Counted from the first letter of the stretch, positions 9,167-18,697 are shown. The stretch is 64,000 nucleotides of DNA from an uncultured Ruminococcus sp. (GCA_947345935.1 CAMZZN010000002.1:79096-143095), one strand, 5' to 3'. Numbers and translations: made by a program. Notes: a model not told the origin generated them from the sequence alone.

Positions 9167-11581
9167 TTATCCGAACTGCTCGGAGAGATAAATGGATATA
9201 CGACTCTGTATCATTGCAGCGCAATCCTCGGCAGAGGATTCACCGTGGAAGAACTTTTCAATTTCATCGTTAAAGATGCGCATTGTTTCAGAAGTCTGTT
9301 CGTTGGTGAAGGCAGCGTAGATGTAGGACTGATCGCTCGGCTTTGCGGAATCTATAAGCTCGTTTACTTCTGCAACGACACTATCATCTACATAGCCGAG
9401 ACGCTCGTAGATATAATTTCCGTCTCTATCCTTTATCCACGTATTGTAAACGCAGCCGCCGTAATCTTTGAGAGTAGGTTCGTGTTTATGATCCTCCGGC
9501 TGTCTTTCATATTCCTCTAAAATCTTCATGCCGCTTTTAGTCGGAACAAAATATTTTCCCCAGCCGTAGTTTTCTGTTAAGTAATGATTTTTGTAATAAT
9601 CGTCGCTGAGCATATGCTTTATAAATTCCCATGCAAGCTCTTTATTTTCCGAAGCTTTTGTGATTCCGTATGAATTAGATTCAGTCTCTATGACCGGACC
9701 GCCGTTTTCCGATCCGGGTTTACCGAGAACGGTAAACGGTTCACCGCCGAACTCGCCTTTGGTCAAATTAATGTAATCTTTATAACAGAATATAGAACCG
9801 TTTGTAAAAAGCTCACGGTTTTCTCTGATAGCATAGGCATATTTGCGTTCTTCGGCGTCCTGGTCGTATTCTTCGCCCTCGGATGCATATGTGTACTGAT
9901 TGTCCGGAATACCCTCATATGCATATTTCAAAGCACGTATAAAGTCAGGAGAATCAAAGTTGCATGAGACATTTTTAAAGTCAAGATAATCGCTGAAACT
10001 GTCAATACGAAGCCGCTGCCATTGAGTTTCTTCCTTGTTTTTAAATTCGTCAGCCATACCTGCCGGAGGATCTTCAAGAAGATCCAGATATGTATTGAAA
10101 TTCCAGTTTTCTATATCTTCCACAAGTTCGGTCTTTGCTATATATGGGAGACGAACTCTGAATGATTCCGGCATCAGGTACAAATGACCGTTAAAATTAT
10201 AGTCAAGATGTTCAAGCAGACTTGGTACAAGCGCATCACGGTTGAGGTTTTCGTCATTGTCCATGAACTCATAGAGATCGCAGTAAATATCCATGTTCAG
10301 AGTGTTGAAATCGCCGATCATTCCGTTTATTTCGCTTGAAACGATAATGTCGGGAAGATTACCGCCAAGAGCGTCCTGCTTTATCTGTTCCGTGGCGTCC
10401 TCATATTCTTCGCTGTCGCCGCCGTATGATTTCAGCGTGATCTGGTAATCCTGATTTTCGTCATTGAAGATTTCAATATATTCTTCCAAAGGCCAGTTCC
10501 TGCCGTAAAAGCCGATTGTGAGCGTCGGGATATTTTCAAGCTCTGAGGGGGCGCAGGGAATAAAACGATTTATTTTGCAAGTCCAGTTGCTGTAATTGGT
10601 AATCGGAACTGCAAAATATCCGTCCGGACACATGACAAAGTTGGAGAAGTTGCTGGAGTTAAGTCCGGCACGGTTGACGTTGAACAGAGGAACGATGGAA
10701 TCGTCCCCGGATCTTATGCCGTATATCGTAGTCATGGAACGTATGAACATAGTATAATCGCCCCAGCCCGGCTCTATTTCCCCGTAGACAGTTTCGGAAA
10801 GTCCGTATGTCACAGAGCTTTTCTTTGTCTCGCCCTTGTCGGTTATCTCACGGAGCTGCACGCTGTCGGCATCGGTGCGGATGGCTGCCATAAGCTTTCC
10901 GCTGTTGTTCTTGCCGATATTCTCGATCGTTTCGCCGTCGTTTGCGGTCAGTGCGCCGATATATGTACCGTCTACAGAGAATACTTCGTAACTTCCGTCG
11001 ATATTTGCGATAACTGTTTTTCCGTCTGAAACGCAGTCGGTTATTTGCGTCATTTGTTCCGGAAGCGTTGAAAAGCCATTGACTTCGCTGTCGGAGATAA
11101 GCTTGCCGTCGGTGGAAAATGTCATAATCCTGAACGTGTACTCCGCCGCCGCTTCGTATTCTTCAATGTAACGATCATCAGAATTTTCGTCAGGGGCGGG
11201 AAGATCGCCATGAGTTATGTCGTTCAGAAATACCGTCAATACCCCGTCATCTGAAACGTCCGGCATATAGGAAGCACCGTATCTGAAGTCGGGGATATCC
11301 ACCTTTTCAAAGGACGAAAGATCTGCATTTGCGATCCAGAAAGCAACGCCGTCTGATGATGCTCCGGTGATAAAATATTTTGAACATTTGTCAAAAGCAT
11401 CGACCCTAAAAATCATCTTCGTGCCGTCCGGTATCTTTATCAGTTCTTTTTTGTAGGCGGTATCGCTCATTTTTTCAGCGTTAAATGAGAGTTCTTTATC
11501 CTGTTTTTCATTTTTTTTTGCGCATGATACAGCGGAAGCACAAAGTGTAATTGCGGAAATTATTGCGAGTATTTTTTTCAT
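9167..11581 (-). CDS. Large extracellular solute-binding lipoprotein
   Basis: 804 residues. The signal peptide ends in a lipobox-like ASAVSC near residues 15-20, predicting an anchored lipoprotein on the outer face of the membrane. Roughly residues 35-345 carry repeated short segments with the pattern YxxGALTANDGETI and FVMCPDGYFAVPITNYSNW, suggesting a beta-propeller. From LENIPTLTIGFYGRN on, the protein resembles family-1 ABC solute-binding proteins (FNDENQDYQI, LPDIIV, NKELAWEFIKHMLSDD). The open frame starts 16 codons earlier, but AAAGG 10 bases before the ATG at 11581 marks the real start. It is a tandem paralogue of the interrupted gene at 6625-9147. No transport partners are nearby, so it may be a sensor rather than part of a transporter. 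Confidence 0.8.
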   Translation of the reverse strand: MKKILAIISAITLCASAVSCAKKNEKQDKELSFNAEKMSDTAYKKELIKIPDGTKMIFRVDAFDKCSKYFITGASSDGVAFWIANADLSSFEKVDIPDFRYGASYMPDVSDDGVLTVFLNDITHGDLPAPDENSDDRYIEEYEAAAEYTFRIMTFSTDGKLISDSEVNGFSTLPEQMTQITDCVSDGKTVIANIDGSYEVFSVDGTYIGALTANDGETIENIGKNNSGKLMAAIRTDADSVQLREITDKGETKKSSVTYGLSETVYGEIEPGWGDYTMFIRSMTTIYGIRSGDDSIVPLFNVNRAGLNSSNFSNFVMCPDGYFAVPITNYSNWTCKINRFIPCAPSELENIPTLTIGFYGRNWPLEEYIEIFNDENQDYQITLKSYGGDSEEYEDATEQIKQDALGGNLPDIIVSSEINGMIGDFNTLNMDIYCDLYEFMDNDENLNRDALVPSLLEHLDYNFNGHLYLMPESFRVRLPYIAKTELVEDIENWNFNTYLDLLEDPPAGMADEFKNKEETQWQRLRIDSFSDYLDFKNVSCNFDSPDFIRALKYAYEGIPDNQYTYASEGEEYDQDAEERKYAYAIRENRELFTNGSIFCYKDYINLTKGEFGGEPFTVLGKPGSENGGPVIETESNSYGITKASENKELAWEFIKHMLSDDYYKNHYLTENYGWGKYFVPTKSGMKILEEYERQPEDHKHEPTLKDYGGCVYNTWIKDRDGNYIYERLGYVDDSVVAEVNELIDSAKPSDQSYIYAAFTNEQTSETMRIFNDEIEKFFHGESSAEDCAAMIQSRISIYLSEQFG

Positions 11582-11831
11582 ATAAACACAACCTTTCATA
11601 AAAGTGTTTTCACAAGTAAGTGATTTCATCGTATGAAAAAGACGAAATATTTTTGATAATTGTAGATATGCACAAATAACGGCTTGTCGATGTGTGTAAT
11701 ATCACGAATTTTGATTTAGGTCTTTTATTTTTTTCAAGGTTGTGTTATAATTAAAGAAATATACGGAATGCACTTTAAGGCGGTCAATATATGACTGCTT
11801 TGATAAAATTTTTGTTCAGTAGGTGTTGAAA

Positions 11832-13742
11832 ATGGGTAATTTAATTAATATTGCGGTTATTGTTTCAGGTCTGGATGAAGAATACCAGAGCAACATTATA
11901 AGCGGAATCAACAGGTTTGCCCGTGAAAACGAGGTGAATGTTTCCTACTTCGCCGCTTTTGGCGGAATGCTGGCGAGCAAAAGATTCGATATAGGCGAGT
12001 ACAGCATATATAATCTTGTGGATTTCACTAAATTTGACGGCGTTCTTCTTATGACAAATACTATCTGTGACCCGGATGTAAAAGAACGCATAGTTAACAA
12101 AGTAAGAAAAGCAGGCATCCCGGCTGTGGTTATCGACAATTCGGAATATTCAGATATGTATGATATATGTATTGACAATACCACCGCTATGGAGGAAATA
12201 GTGCATCATGTTATATCTGAGCACGACGCAAAGATCATAAATTATATTTCAGGTCCGCTTTCAAATCCGGAGGCTAAGGAAAGATATGAGGCTTTTCTCA
12301 GAGTGATGAGTGAAAATGATCTTGAAGCCGACCCGGCAAGAATATTTTACGGCGAATTCAGAAGCGGCGACGGCAAAACGGCTGTGGACGAGTTTGTTAA
12401 ATCCGGCTTATCTCTGCCCGACGCTTTTATCTGTGCCAATGACGCAATGGCTCTGACCGCCGTTTCCGCTCTGCAGAAGCTTGGATACAGAGTGCCGGAA
12501 GATGTCATTGTGACCGGTTTTGATTATACGTACAACGCACGAAATTTCTGTCCCGCCCTTACTTCGGTAAAAAGACCACTGTTTACGTCGGGATATAAAG
12601 CCTGCAGCATTGTTTATGATGTAATCAGCGGGGGCAAACCTCACAAAAGCACGATGCTGGAGGCATATCCTGTATTTTCGGAAAGCTGTGGCTGCCTGAC
12701 AGAATCCCCCGACGATTTCAGGGATTTCAAGAGACGTACATATAAGAATACGGAAACTTCAAATTCCAATGTTTCCATGCTTAACCGCCTTACGGCAGGG
12801 CTGGCTGAAACTGAAACAGTTGATGAGCATATGAACGTTATCGGTGATTTTGTGGAGGAACTCGGCTGTGAGAAATTCTGTCTGTGTCTTGCCGACGATT
12901 GGCAGGACGCATATGGCAGCTCTACTGTTACTGAGGACGGCAGCAGTTCTTTTTCCTCGTATATGACGGCTCCTATTATCTGGGACAAGGGAGTAAGGAG
13001 AACGGTCAGCTGTTTCCCGAGCAGCAGTATGTATCCGGAGGAGCAGCTTACGGGAGGTAATATCAGTTATTTCCTGCCGCTTCATTTCCGTGAAAGATGC
13101 CTGGGATATTACATAATCACTAACGGAGATTTCCCTGTCAGCAGTCTTCTCTGCCATACTCTTACAATGACGATAAGCAATTCTATTGAAAATATCCGCA
13201 AGCTTTTCCACCTGAATAAAGCTATGGAAGAGCTTAACAGAATATACGTTATCGACCCGCTGTGCAATATCTATAACAGAAACGGATTTATAAATCAGGC
13301 TGACGATATGTACAAGGAATGTGTGAAACAGAAAAAACGCATTATGCTCAGCTTTATTGATATGGACGGATTGAAGTTTATCAATGACAACTACGGTCAT
13401 AACGAGGGGGATTTTGCTATACAGCGTCTGGCAGGAGTTATAAGCGACTGCTGCGATCATTCTGCAATATGCGCACGTTTCGGCGGCGACGAGTTTGTGA
13501 TCTTTGACACAAATGCGTCGGAGAGCAGCCCTGATACGCTGGCAAGAAAGCTCTGTGTGAAGTTGGATAGTATAAACGCTATTATCAAAAAGCCATATAC
13601 TCTTTCTGCAAGCGTAGGAAGCATTCTGTCAGTTCCGGGAGATAACGATACCCTGTACAGCCTTATCAAACAGGCTGACGACAAGATGTACGAGATAAAG
13701 AAAAAGAAACACAACGCAAGAAAGTCTGAAAAAATATCATAA
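11832..13742 (+). CDS. Periplasmic-binding-protein-like sensor fused to GGDEF diguanylate cyclase
   Basis: 636 residues. Residues 5-290 resemble the ligand-binding core of LacI/GalR regulators (VPEDVIVTGFDYT near 225, PALTSVKRP) but there is no N-terminal HTH, no signal peptide and no membrane segment. A middle part of about 170 residues looks GAF-like. The C-terminal domain contains DPLCNIYNRNGF and RFGGDEF near residue 550, an intact diguanylate cyclase signature. The RxxD inhibitory-site motif is absent before GGDEF. Frame opens at a GTG at 11823, but AGGTG then 6 bases to ATG 11832 is the better start. Divergent from the solute-binding lipoproteins, so a common signal is plausible but unproven. 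Confidence 0.85.
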   Translation: MGNLINIAVIVSGLDEEYQSNIISGINRFARENEVNVSYFAAFGGMLASKRFDIGEYSIYNLVDFTKFDGVLLMTNTICDPDVKERIVNKVRKAGIPAVVIDNSEYSDMYDICIDNTTAMEEIVHHVISEHDAKIINYISGPLSNPEAKERYEAFLRVMSENDLEADPARIFYGEFRSGDGKTAVDEFVKSGLSLPDAFICANDAMALTAVSALQKLGYRVPEDVIVTGFDYTYNARNFCPALTSVKRPLFTSGYKACSIVYDVISGGKPHKSTMLEAYPVFSESCGCLTESPDDFRDFKRRTYKNTETSNSNVSMLNRLTAGLAETETVDEHMNVIGDFVEELGCEKFCLCLADDWQDAYGSSTVTEDGSSSFSSYMTAPIIWDKGVRRTVSCFPSSSMYPEEQLTGGNISYFLPLHFRERCLGYYIITNGDFPVSSLLCHTLTMTISNSIENIRKLFHLNKAMEELNRIYVIDPLCNIYNRNGFINQADDMYKECVKQKKRIMLSFIDMDGLKFINDNYGHNEGDFAIQRLAGVISDCCDHSAICARFGGDEFVIFDTNASESSPDTLARKLCVKLDSINAIIKKPYTLSASVGSILSVPGDNDTLYSLIKQADDKMYEIKKKKHNARKSEKIS

Positions 13743-13748
13743 GAAAAA

Positions 13749-13777
13749 CGGCGTCTGACTAATTTAGTCAGACGCCG
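13749..13777. terminator. Terminator, copy 1 of a duplicated 29-base palindrome
   Basis: CGGCGTCTGACT-AATTT-AGTCAGACGCCG, a 12-bp perfect stem right after the GGDEF gene. The same 29 bases occur at 15052-15080, on the other side of the acyltransferase gene. Confidence 0.85.
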
Positions 13778-13931
13778 CAGTTGTTTTGCCAGGCTTTATC
13801 GACAATCTGGAACGATAGGATAAGCTGAATGCCCTTGCCTTTTTACAAACAATAGTATGTATTTATATACTTTTTTCTTGTTTGATTCGTTTTTAGGAAC
13901 ATATTAATAAAACTGATTCACTATCATATAA

Positions 13932-15020
13932 TCACTTTCTTGCATTATATTTTGTTCCGGTTAGAAAACATAGAATAGGTATTTTTATACTAATTTCACA
14001 ACAAACAAAGGTTGCCAAATAAGACAATAACATTGTAGTCATAAACAAGACAAAAGTTTTATTTCCAATAAAACCATATAATATGTACTGACATAAAACA
14101 ACCCATATAAAATGGTATATGTAAAAAAGGAATGACCTTTTGTTCATGTAATTTGATATTTTTCCATTAAAGTTCAAATGTTTTTTTCCCAGTCCTATTA
14201 AAGCAATTATCATAATCCACTCGGATATATATTTAGTAATGAAATTAAGAAGAACGGATTCTTTTTTTATCCAAATAAAGAAATACACATTTAAAATAGT
14301 TGCTTCTAACCCAATACCGAACAGCCACCTACTATTCTTCTGTACTGTACTTATTATCCTTTCATCAGCAAATACGTAATAACCCAGCATAAAGAGATAG
14401 GTATATTCTACAAGGCTTTTTCCACCTATGGAAAGTAACTCATTTAAGAACGGTAGAGGTAATCCCAAAACACATACAAGCCAAAATGGGATTGTTGCTT
14501 CTGTTTTCGAAACGAATTTTTTAGATAGGGTTATTATCTCAACACACACAATAGAAATAATCAACAGATATAATATAAACCAGAACTGTCCTAACGAAAA
14601 TCCTCCATCTGCACCTGTTAAATCCGTATATTTTGTAAAAAATACAACATAATGTTGCAAAAAACTGCCATGGTAAGAACAATTAAACTTATCAGCTATA
14701 TATGTCATAATTGGCATTAAAGAAAGCGTTCCAAACAAAAACGGAATAAACAATCTTTTAACTCGCTCAACCAAATATTGCTTTTTTGTTCTCTTTTGCA
14801 ATGCAAATTTCGTACTTATTCCTGACAACACAAATATCAAAGGCATAAAAAAAGGACTAAAAAATACAACGATGCTGCTAATCAACCTGTTTGCTTCAAA
14901 GAAAACATAATTGGCTTCACCCCAAGTATTCCACGCCATTGCAGTGTGATATGGTATAAGTATTAAAAGTATTATCCATCTTAAATTGTCAATATAATGC
15001 TTTCGTATATTTGAAGTCAT
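13932..15020 (-). CDS. Acyltransferase 3 family membrane protein
   Basis: 362 residues with about ten hydrophobic segments. The N-terminus (IDNLRWIILLILIPYHTAM) contains the conserved His of the acyltransferase-3 (OafA/YrhL-like) family, and a VERVKRLFIPFLFG segment near 84-97 is the family's basic loop. These enzymes O-acylate surface carbohydrates at the membrane; the acceptor here is unknown. Its base composition is clearly richer in A+T than the lysine operon and regulator on either side, with many AAA, ATA and TTT codons. It is bracketed by two identical terminators, which suggests it arrived as an insertion. AGGAT precedes the ATG. Confidence 0.85.
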   Translation of the reverse strand: MTSNIRKHYIDNLRWIILLILIPYHTAMAWNTWGEANYVFFEANRLISSIVVFFSPFFMPLIFVLSGISTKFALQKRTKKQYLVERVKRLFIPFLFGTLSLMPIMTYIADKFNCSYHGSFLQHYVVFFTKYTDLTGADGGFSLGQFWFILYLLIISIVCVEIITLSKKFVSKTEATIPFWLVCVLGLPLPFLNELLSIGGKSLVEYTYLFMLGYYVFADERIISTVQKNSRWLFGIGLEATILNVYFFIWIKKESVLLNFITKYISEWIMIIALIGLGKKHLNFNGKISNYMNKRSFLFYIYHFIWVVLCQYILYGFIGNKTFVLFMTTMLLSYLATFVCCEISIKIPILCFLTGTKYNARK

Positions 15021-15051
15021 ATCCTCCCATCACCAATTTTGAATTTATATG

Positions 15052-15080
15052 CGGCGTCTGACTAATTTAGTCAGACGCCG
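15052..15080. terminator. Terminator, copy 2 of the duplicated 29-base palindrome
   Basis: Identical to 13749-13777. It follows the last gene of the lysine operon (minus strand) and could end that transcript. Confidence 0.85.
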
Positions 15081-15098
15081 TTTTCAAGGAATCATTCA

Positions 15099-15500
15099 TT
15101 AATTCTTTTTAAAGCCGAGAATTTTTACTGCGGCTACGGGATTGCCTGCTTCGTCACTTACACTCACGTTGTAGCAGCACGTGGTTCTGCCGTCTTTTAT
15201 AAGTTCGGTTTCAGCAATGATGCGTTTAGTTTTTGGAGTGCCTACAAAAGAAATGTCTGTGTTTATAGATACCGTGCCGATCTTCTGCCAGTTGGCAGCG
15301 ACAGCAAAGGCAAAATCAGCCAGTGTAAAGTATACGCCGCCCATAATGCCTCCGGCAGCGTTTTTGTGATGCTCGCTGACAGTAAGGCTGACCTTTGCAT
15401 AATGTTCTCCGACTTCGTCGATAACAGCTCCGGCTTCCGTTGCAAAGCGGTCGTTTTTGAATACTTCACGGATTCGCTCAAGTTCCTCCGGGGATACCAT
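15099..15500 (-). CDS. PaaI-family hotdog-fold thioesterase
   Basis: 133 residues, the normal length for a single hotdog domain. HKNAAGGIMGGVYFTLADFAFA near residues 45-66 matches the PaaI/YbgC-type active-site region (HxNxxGxxxGG...D). It probably hydrolyses an acyl-CoA thioester in the cytoplasm; the substrate is not predictable. It starts 13 bases after the dapB stop, with GGAGGGG upstream of the ATG, so it is co-transcribed with lysine biosynthesis although no link in function is evident. Confidence 0.85.
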   Translation of the reverse strand: MVSPEELERIREVFKNDRFATEAGAVIDEVGEHYAKVSLTVSEHHKNAAGGIMGGVYFTLADFAFAVAANWQKIGTVSINTDISFVGTPKTKRIIAETELIKDGRTTCCYNVSVSDEAGNPVAAVKILGFKKN

Positions 15501-15513
15501 ATAGTTCCCCTCC

Positions 15514-16266
15514 TCAGTCTAAAACGGCGGACATATCGTAAAGTCCGGGTTCCTGATCTTTCAGGAAAACGGCGGCGTTTATTGAGCCTTCAGCGAAAAC
15601 CGTTTTTGAAGCGGCAGAGTGCGAAAGCGTGATTACTTCGTCATGTCCGGCAAAGATAACGTCGTGTTCGCCTACGATAGTTCCTCCACGGATAGCGTGC
15701 ATACCGATTTCCGACTTTTCACGTTTCTGACGGCGTGAATGACGGTCATATACGTAGTGCTTTGAGTTGCCAAGGGTTTCGTTGACAGCGTCAGCCAGCA
15801 TGATGGCTGTACCGCTCGGAGCGTCAATTTTCTGATTATGGTGCTTTTCAACGATCTCTATATCAAACTGACCTCCCAGAACGGAAGCAGCCTTTTTGGC
15901 AAGCTGTACAAGCAGATTGATACCCAAGGACATATTGAAAGTAAAGAAAACGGGGATCTGCTCAGAAGCGTCTTTGATTTTTGCGACCTGTTCCTCGCTG
16001 TATCCTGTAGAAGCAACAACAAGCGGAACTCCTGTTGACAGGCAGTAGTCAAGAAGTCCGTCAAGAGAGGCAGGGTTGGAAAAGTCGATTATAACATCAG
16101 GCTTTATTGGAAGTTTTGCAGGGGAATCCACAATGGGAAAGTTGGCGTACTGCTGTGTGTACAGATCGATTCCGGCAGTGACAGTACAATCGTCACGATT
16201 CTGGACACAGCTGTAAATGGTTTTGCCCATTTTTCCGTTAGCGCCGCATATAGCAATATTTGTCAT
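15514..16266 (-). CDS. dapB: 4-hydroxy-tetrahydrodipicolinate reductase
   Basis: 250 residues, usual length. Catalyses the NAD(P)H-dependent second step from dihydrodipicolinate towards diaminopimelate and lysine. The nucleotide-binding motif AICGANGKMGKTI is at the N-terminus, and the catalytic stretch VEKHHNQKIDAPSGTA near residues 138-153 is intact. AGGAG lies 8 bases before the ATG. Third gene of the asd-dapA-dapB cluster, all under the lysine riboswitch. Confidence 0.96.
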   Translation of the reverse strand: MTNIAICGANGKMGKTIYSCVQNRDDCTVTAGIDLYTQQYANFPIVDSPAKLPIKPDVIIDFSNPASLDGLLDYCLSTGVPLVVASTGYSEEQVAKIKDASEQIPVFFTFNMSLGINLLVQLAKKAASVLGGQFDIEIVEKHHNQKIDAPSGTAIMLADAVNETLGNSKHYVYDRHSRRQKREKSEIGMHAIRGGTIVGEHDVIFAGHDEVITLSHSAASKTVFAEGSINAAVFLKDQEPGLYDMSAVLD

Positions 16267-16339
16267 GTTTTACACTCCTATTTTTTGATATCACAGTATT
16301 CGGAACCTGTCTCTTAAGACGGATTCTTATGGTAAATGA

Positions 16340-17230
16340 TTATTTGATAAGACCATGCTTTTCCATAGAAGCACGAAGTACAGCCTTATGTTCCTCGGAC
16401 ATTTCACAGAGAGGAAGTCTGCACGGTCCTGCGCCCATGCCCATCATATTTACGGCTGCCTTTACGGGAATGGGATTTACTTCTATAAACAGGTTGTTTA
16501 TAAGATCAAGATATTTTATCTGAAGCTTTGCAGCCTCGGCAAAATTATTGTCAAGGCAGAGTTGCACCATATCGTGCGTCTCTTTCGGAAGAACATGGGA
16601 AAGTACGGAAATTACGCCCTTTCCGCCAAGAGACATGATAGGTACAATCATATCGTCGTTGCCGCTGTAAACGTCGATCATATCGCCGCATTCTGCAATA
16701 AGCTTAGCGGCATAGCTGATATTTCCGCTCGCCTCCTTGACTGCCACGATATTTGGATGCTTTGCAAGCTCCTTAACGGTGGCAACATCCATGTTCATGC
16801 CTGTTCTGCCGGGGATATTGTAAAGAATTATCGGAATATTGACAGCGTTTGCAACAGCAGTGAAATGAGCTATAAGACCGCTTTGAGTTGTTTTGTTGTA
16901 GTAGGGGGTGACAAGGAGAAGTCCGTCAGCGCCGACAGCCTCAGCTTCCTTTGAGAGTTCAACGGCATAGGATGTATCGTTGCTGCCCGTTCCTGCAATA
17001 ACCGGGACACGTTGCGCTGTTCTTTCAACGGCAAAACGAATGCATTCAAGATGCTCTTCGTCCGTCATTGTAGAAGCTTCGCCTGTAGTACCGCAGATAA
17101 CGACAGCGTCGGTGTGATTTTCTATCTGGAAGTCGATAAGTTCTCCCAGCTTTTCATAATTTATAGAACCGTCGGCGTTCATAGGGGTGATAATTGCTAT
17201 AGCTGCGCCGGTAAAAATGGTATTCTTCAT
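16340..17230 (-). CDS. dapA: 4-hydroxy-tetrahydrodipicolinate synthase
   Basis: 296 residues. Condenses pyruvate with aspartate semialdehyde. The GTTGE motif near residues 47-51, YNIPGRTG near 137-144 and the Schiff-base Lys in VAVKEASG near 163-170 are all present. AAAGGAAC precedes the ATG. It lies between asd and dapB in the lysine/diaminopimelate operon. Confidence 0.97.
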   Translation of the reverse strand: MKNTIFTGAAIAIITPMNADGSINYEKLGELIDFQIENHTDAVVICGTTGEASTMTDEEHLECIRFAVERTAQRVPVIAGTGSNDTSYAVELSKEAEAVGADGLLLVTPYYNKTTQSGLIAHFTAVANAVNIPIILYNIPGRTGMNMDVATVKELAKHPNIVAVKEASGNISYAAKLIAECGDMIDVYSGNDDMIVPIMSLGGKGVISVLSHVLPKETHDMVQLCLDNNFAEAAKLQIKYLDLINNLFIEVNPIPVKAAVNMMGMGAGPCRLPLCEMSEEHKAVLRASMEKHGLIK

Positions 17231-17269
17231 AAATAAGTTCCTTTCATATATGCGGACGTTTATCAGAAA

Positions 17270-18349
17270 TCAGTCGAAGTATCCCTTAGCTGCAAGAAGC
17301 TCGGCAAGAAGCACGCCGCCGCCTGCCGCACCTCTTAATGTGTTGTGTGAGAGACAAACAAACTTGTAGTCGTACTGTGTATCTTCACGGAGACGTCCTG
17401 CGGAAACTGCCATGCCTCCTTCAAGGTTTCTGTCAAGCTTAGACTGCGGACGGTTGTCGTCCTCAAAATAGTGGATAAACTGCTTCGGAGCGCTGGGGAG
17501 TTTAAGTTCCTGGGGAACACCCTTGAAATCAGCCCAGAGCTGAAGTATCTCTTCCCTGGATGGTTTGTTTTCAAAGCTTACGAAAACAGCGGCTGTATGA
17601 CCGTCTGAAACGGGAACACGGAGACACTGCGTCGTGATAGAGGGCGTCTCAGCCTTGACGATCTCATTGCCCTTGATCTCTCCCCATACTTTGAGAGGTT
17701 CCTGCTCGGATTTTTCCTCCTCGCCGCCGATAAACGGAATAAGGTTATCTACCATTTCAGGCCATGTCTCAAAGTTCTTTCCGGCGCCGGAAATAGCCTG
17801 ATATGTACAGGCAAGAACATTTTTGAGACCGAACTTTCTCAGGGGATGAAGCGCCGGAACGTAACTCTGGATCGAGCAGTTTGATTTAACGGCGATAAAG
17901 CCCTTCTTGGTGCCGAGACGCTCTCTCTGAGCTTTGATGATCTCAATGTGATCCGGGTTTATTTCCGGAACAACCATTGGAACGTCCGGAGTGAATCTGT
18001 GGGCGGAGTTGTTGGAAACGATAGGACATTCAGCTTTTGCGTATGCTTCTTCGAGTGCCTTTATTTCATCTTTTTTCATATCGACGGCGCAGAAGCAGAA
18101 GTCTACCATTCCGGCGATCTTGTCAATATCCGACGTTGCGTCCATAAGGATCATATCTTTCATGGATTCGGGCATTGGAACTGCCATTTTCCAGCGGTTG
18201 CCAGCGGCTTCCTGATATGTCTGTCCGGCGCTTCTTGGTGAAGCGGCAAGAACCTTGACGCTGAACCAGGGATGATTTTCAAGCAGGGTAGCAAATCTCT
18301 GACCTACCATGCCCGTTGCGCCGATAATACCAACATTGTACTGTTTCAT
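17270..18349 (-). CDS. asd: Aspartate-semialdehyde dehydrogenase (archaeal/fungal-type)
   Basis: 359 residues. Reduces aspartyl phosphate to aspartate semialdehyde. GIIGATGMVGQRFATLLENH is the N-terminal NADP-binding motif, and SNCSIQSY near residues 155-162 carries the catalytic Cys. Length and motif spacing fit the archaeal/fungal-type subfamily rather than the E. coli type. The frame opens 13 codons earlier, but AAGGAG 8 bases before the ATG at 18349 sets the start. First gene after the lysine riboswitch. Confidence 0.95.
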   Translation of the reverse strand: MKQYNVGIIGATGMVGQRFATLLENHPWFSVKVLAASPRSAGQTYQEAAGNRWKMAVPMPESMKDMILMDATSDIDKIAGMVDFCFCAVDMKKDEIKALEEAYAKAECPIVSNNSAHRFTPDVPMVVPEINPDHIEIIKAQRERLGTKKGFIAVKSNCSIQSYVPALHPLRKFGLKNVLACTYQAISGAGKNFETWPEMVDNLIPFIGGEEEKSEQEPLKVWGEIKGNEIVKAETPSITTQCLRVPVSDGHTAAVFVSFENKPSREEILQLWADFKGVPQELKLPSAPKQFIHYFEDDNRPQSKLDRNLEGGMAVSAGRLREDTQYDYKFVCLSHNTLRGAAGGGVLLAELLAAKGYFD

Positions 18350-18389
18350 AAATGATCTCCTTTTATAAAAAATTACTGAAAATAACAAA

Positions 18390-18408
18390 AACCGGTTGCA
18401 AACCGGTT
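18390..18408 (-). terminator. Attenuator hairpin of the lysine riboswitch
   Basis: AACCGGTT-GCA-AACCGGTT followed on the minus strand by a T run (GGTTTTTGTTATTTTC), between the aptamer and the asd ribosome binding site. This is the expected expression platform for lysine-induced premature termination. Confidence 0.85.
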
Positions 18409-18454
18409 CATCATACGTTATAATAGAAATATTGACATCGGTATAAACAATGCC

Positions 18455-18616
18455 GATAGCTCTCCACCATAAAGCATGATGACAGTCGCAGACCTGTTGA
18501 GCCTGTGACCAGAACTGAATTTACCGGAGACAGTCCTTCGGCGGAATTGCCTTTCATCGGACTTCAAAGGAACGGTCATCCTCTGTCCGCTTACTGATCG
18601 CATCCGCACCTCTACC
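18455..18616 (-). promoter_or_regulatory. Lysine riboswitch (L box)
   Basis: The minus-strand leader contains the conserved L-box parts in order: GGUAGAGGUGCGGA at the start, AUCAGUAAGC, GCCGAAGGA, UUCUGGUCACAGGCUC, CGACUGUCAUC, and the closing GCUAUC that pairs with GGUAG (P1). It lies between a promoter and an attenuator hairpin ahead of asd-dapA-dapB. High lysine should stop transcription. Confidence 0.93.
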
Positions 18617-18624
18617 TTGTTACT

Positions 18625-18653
18625 ATAATAGCACTTAATTTTTGATATGTCAA
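18625..18653 (-). promoter_or_regulatory. Promoter of the lysine operon
   Basis: Minus-strand TTGACA (18648-18653) and TATTAT (18625-18630), spacer 17 bases. Confidence 0.85.
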
Positions 18654-18697
18654 GAGTTTTTTTACATAATTGCAAATTAAACGAAAAGGAGAATTCC

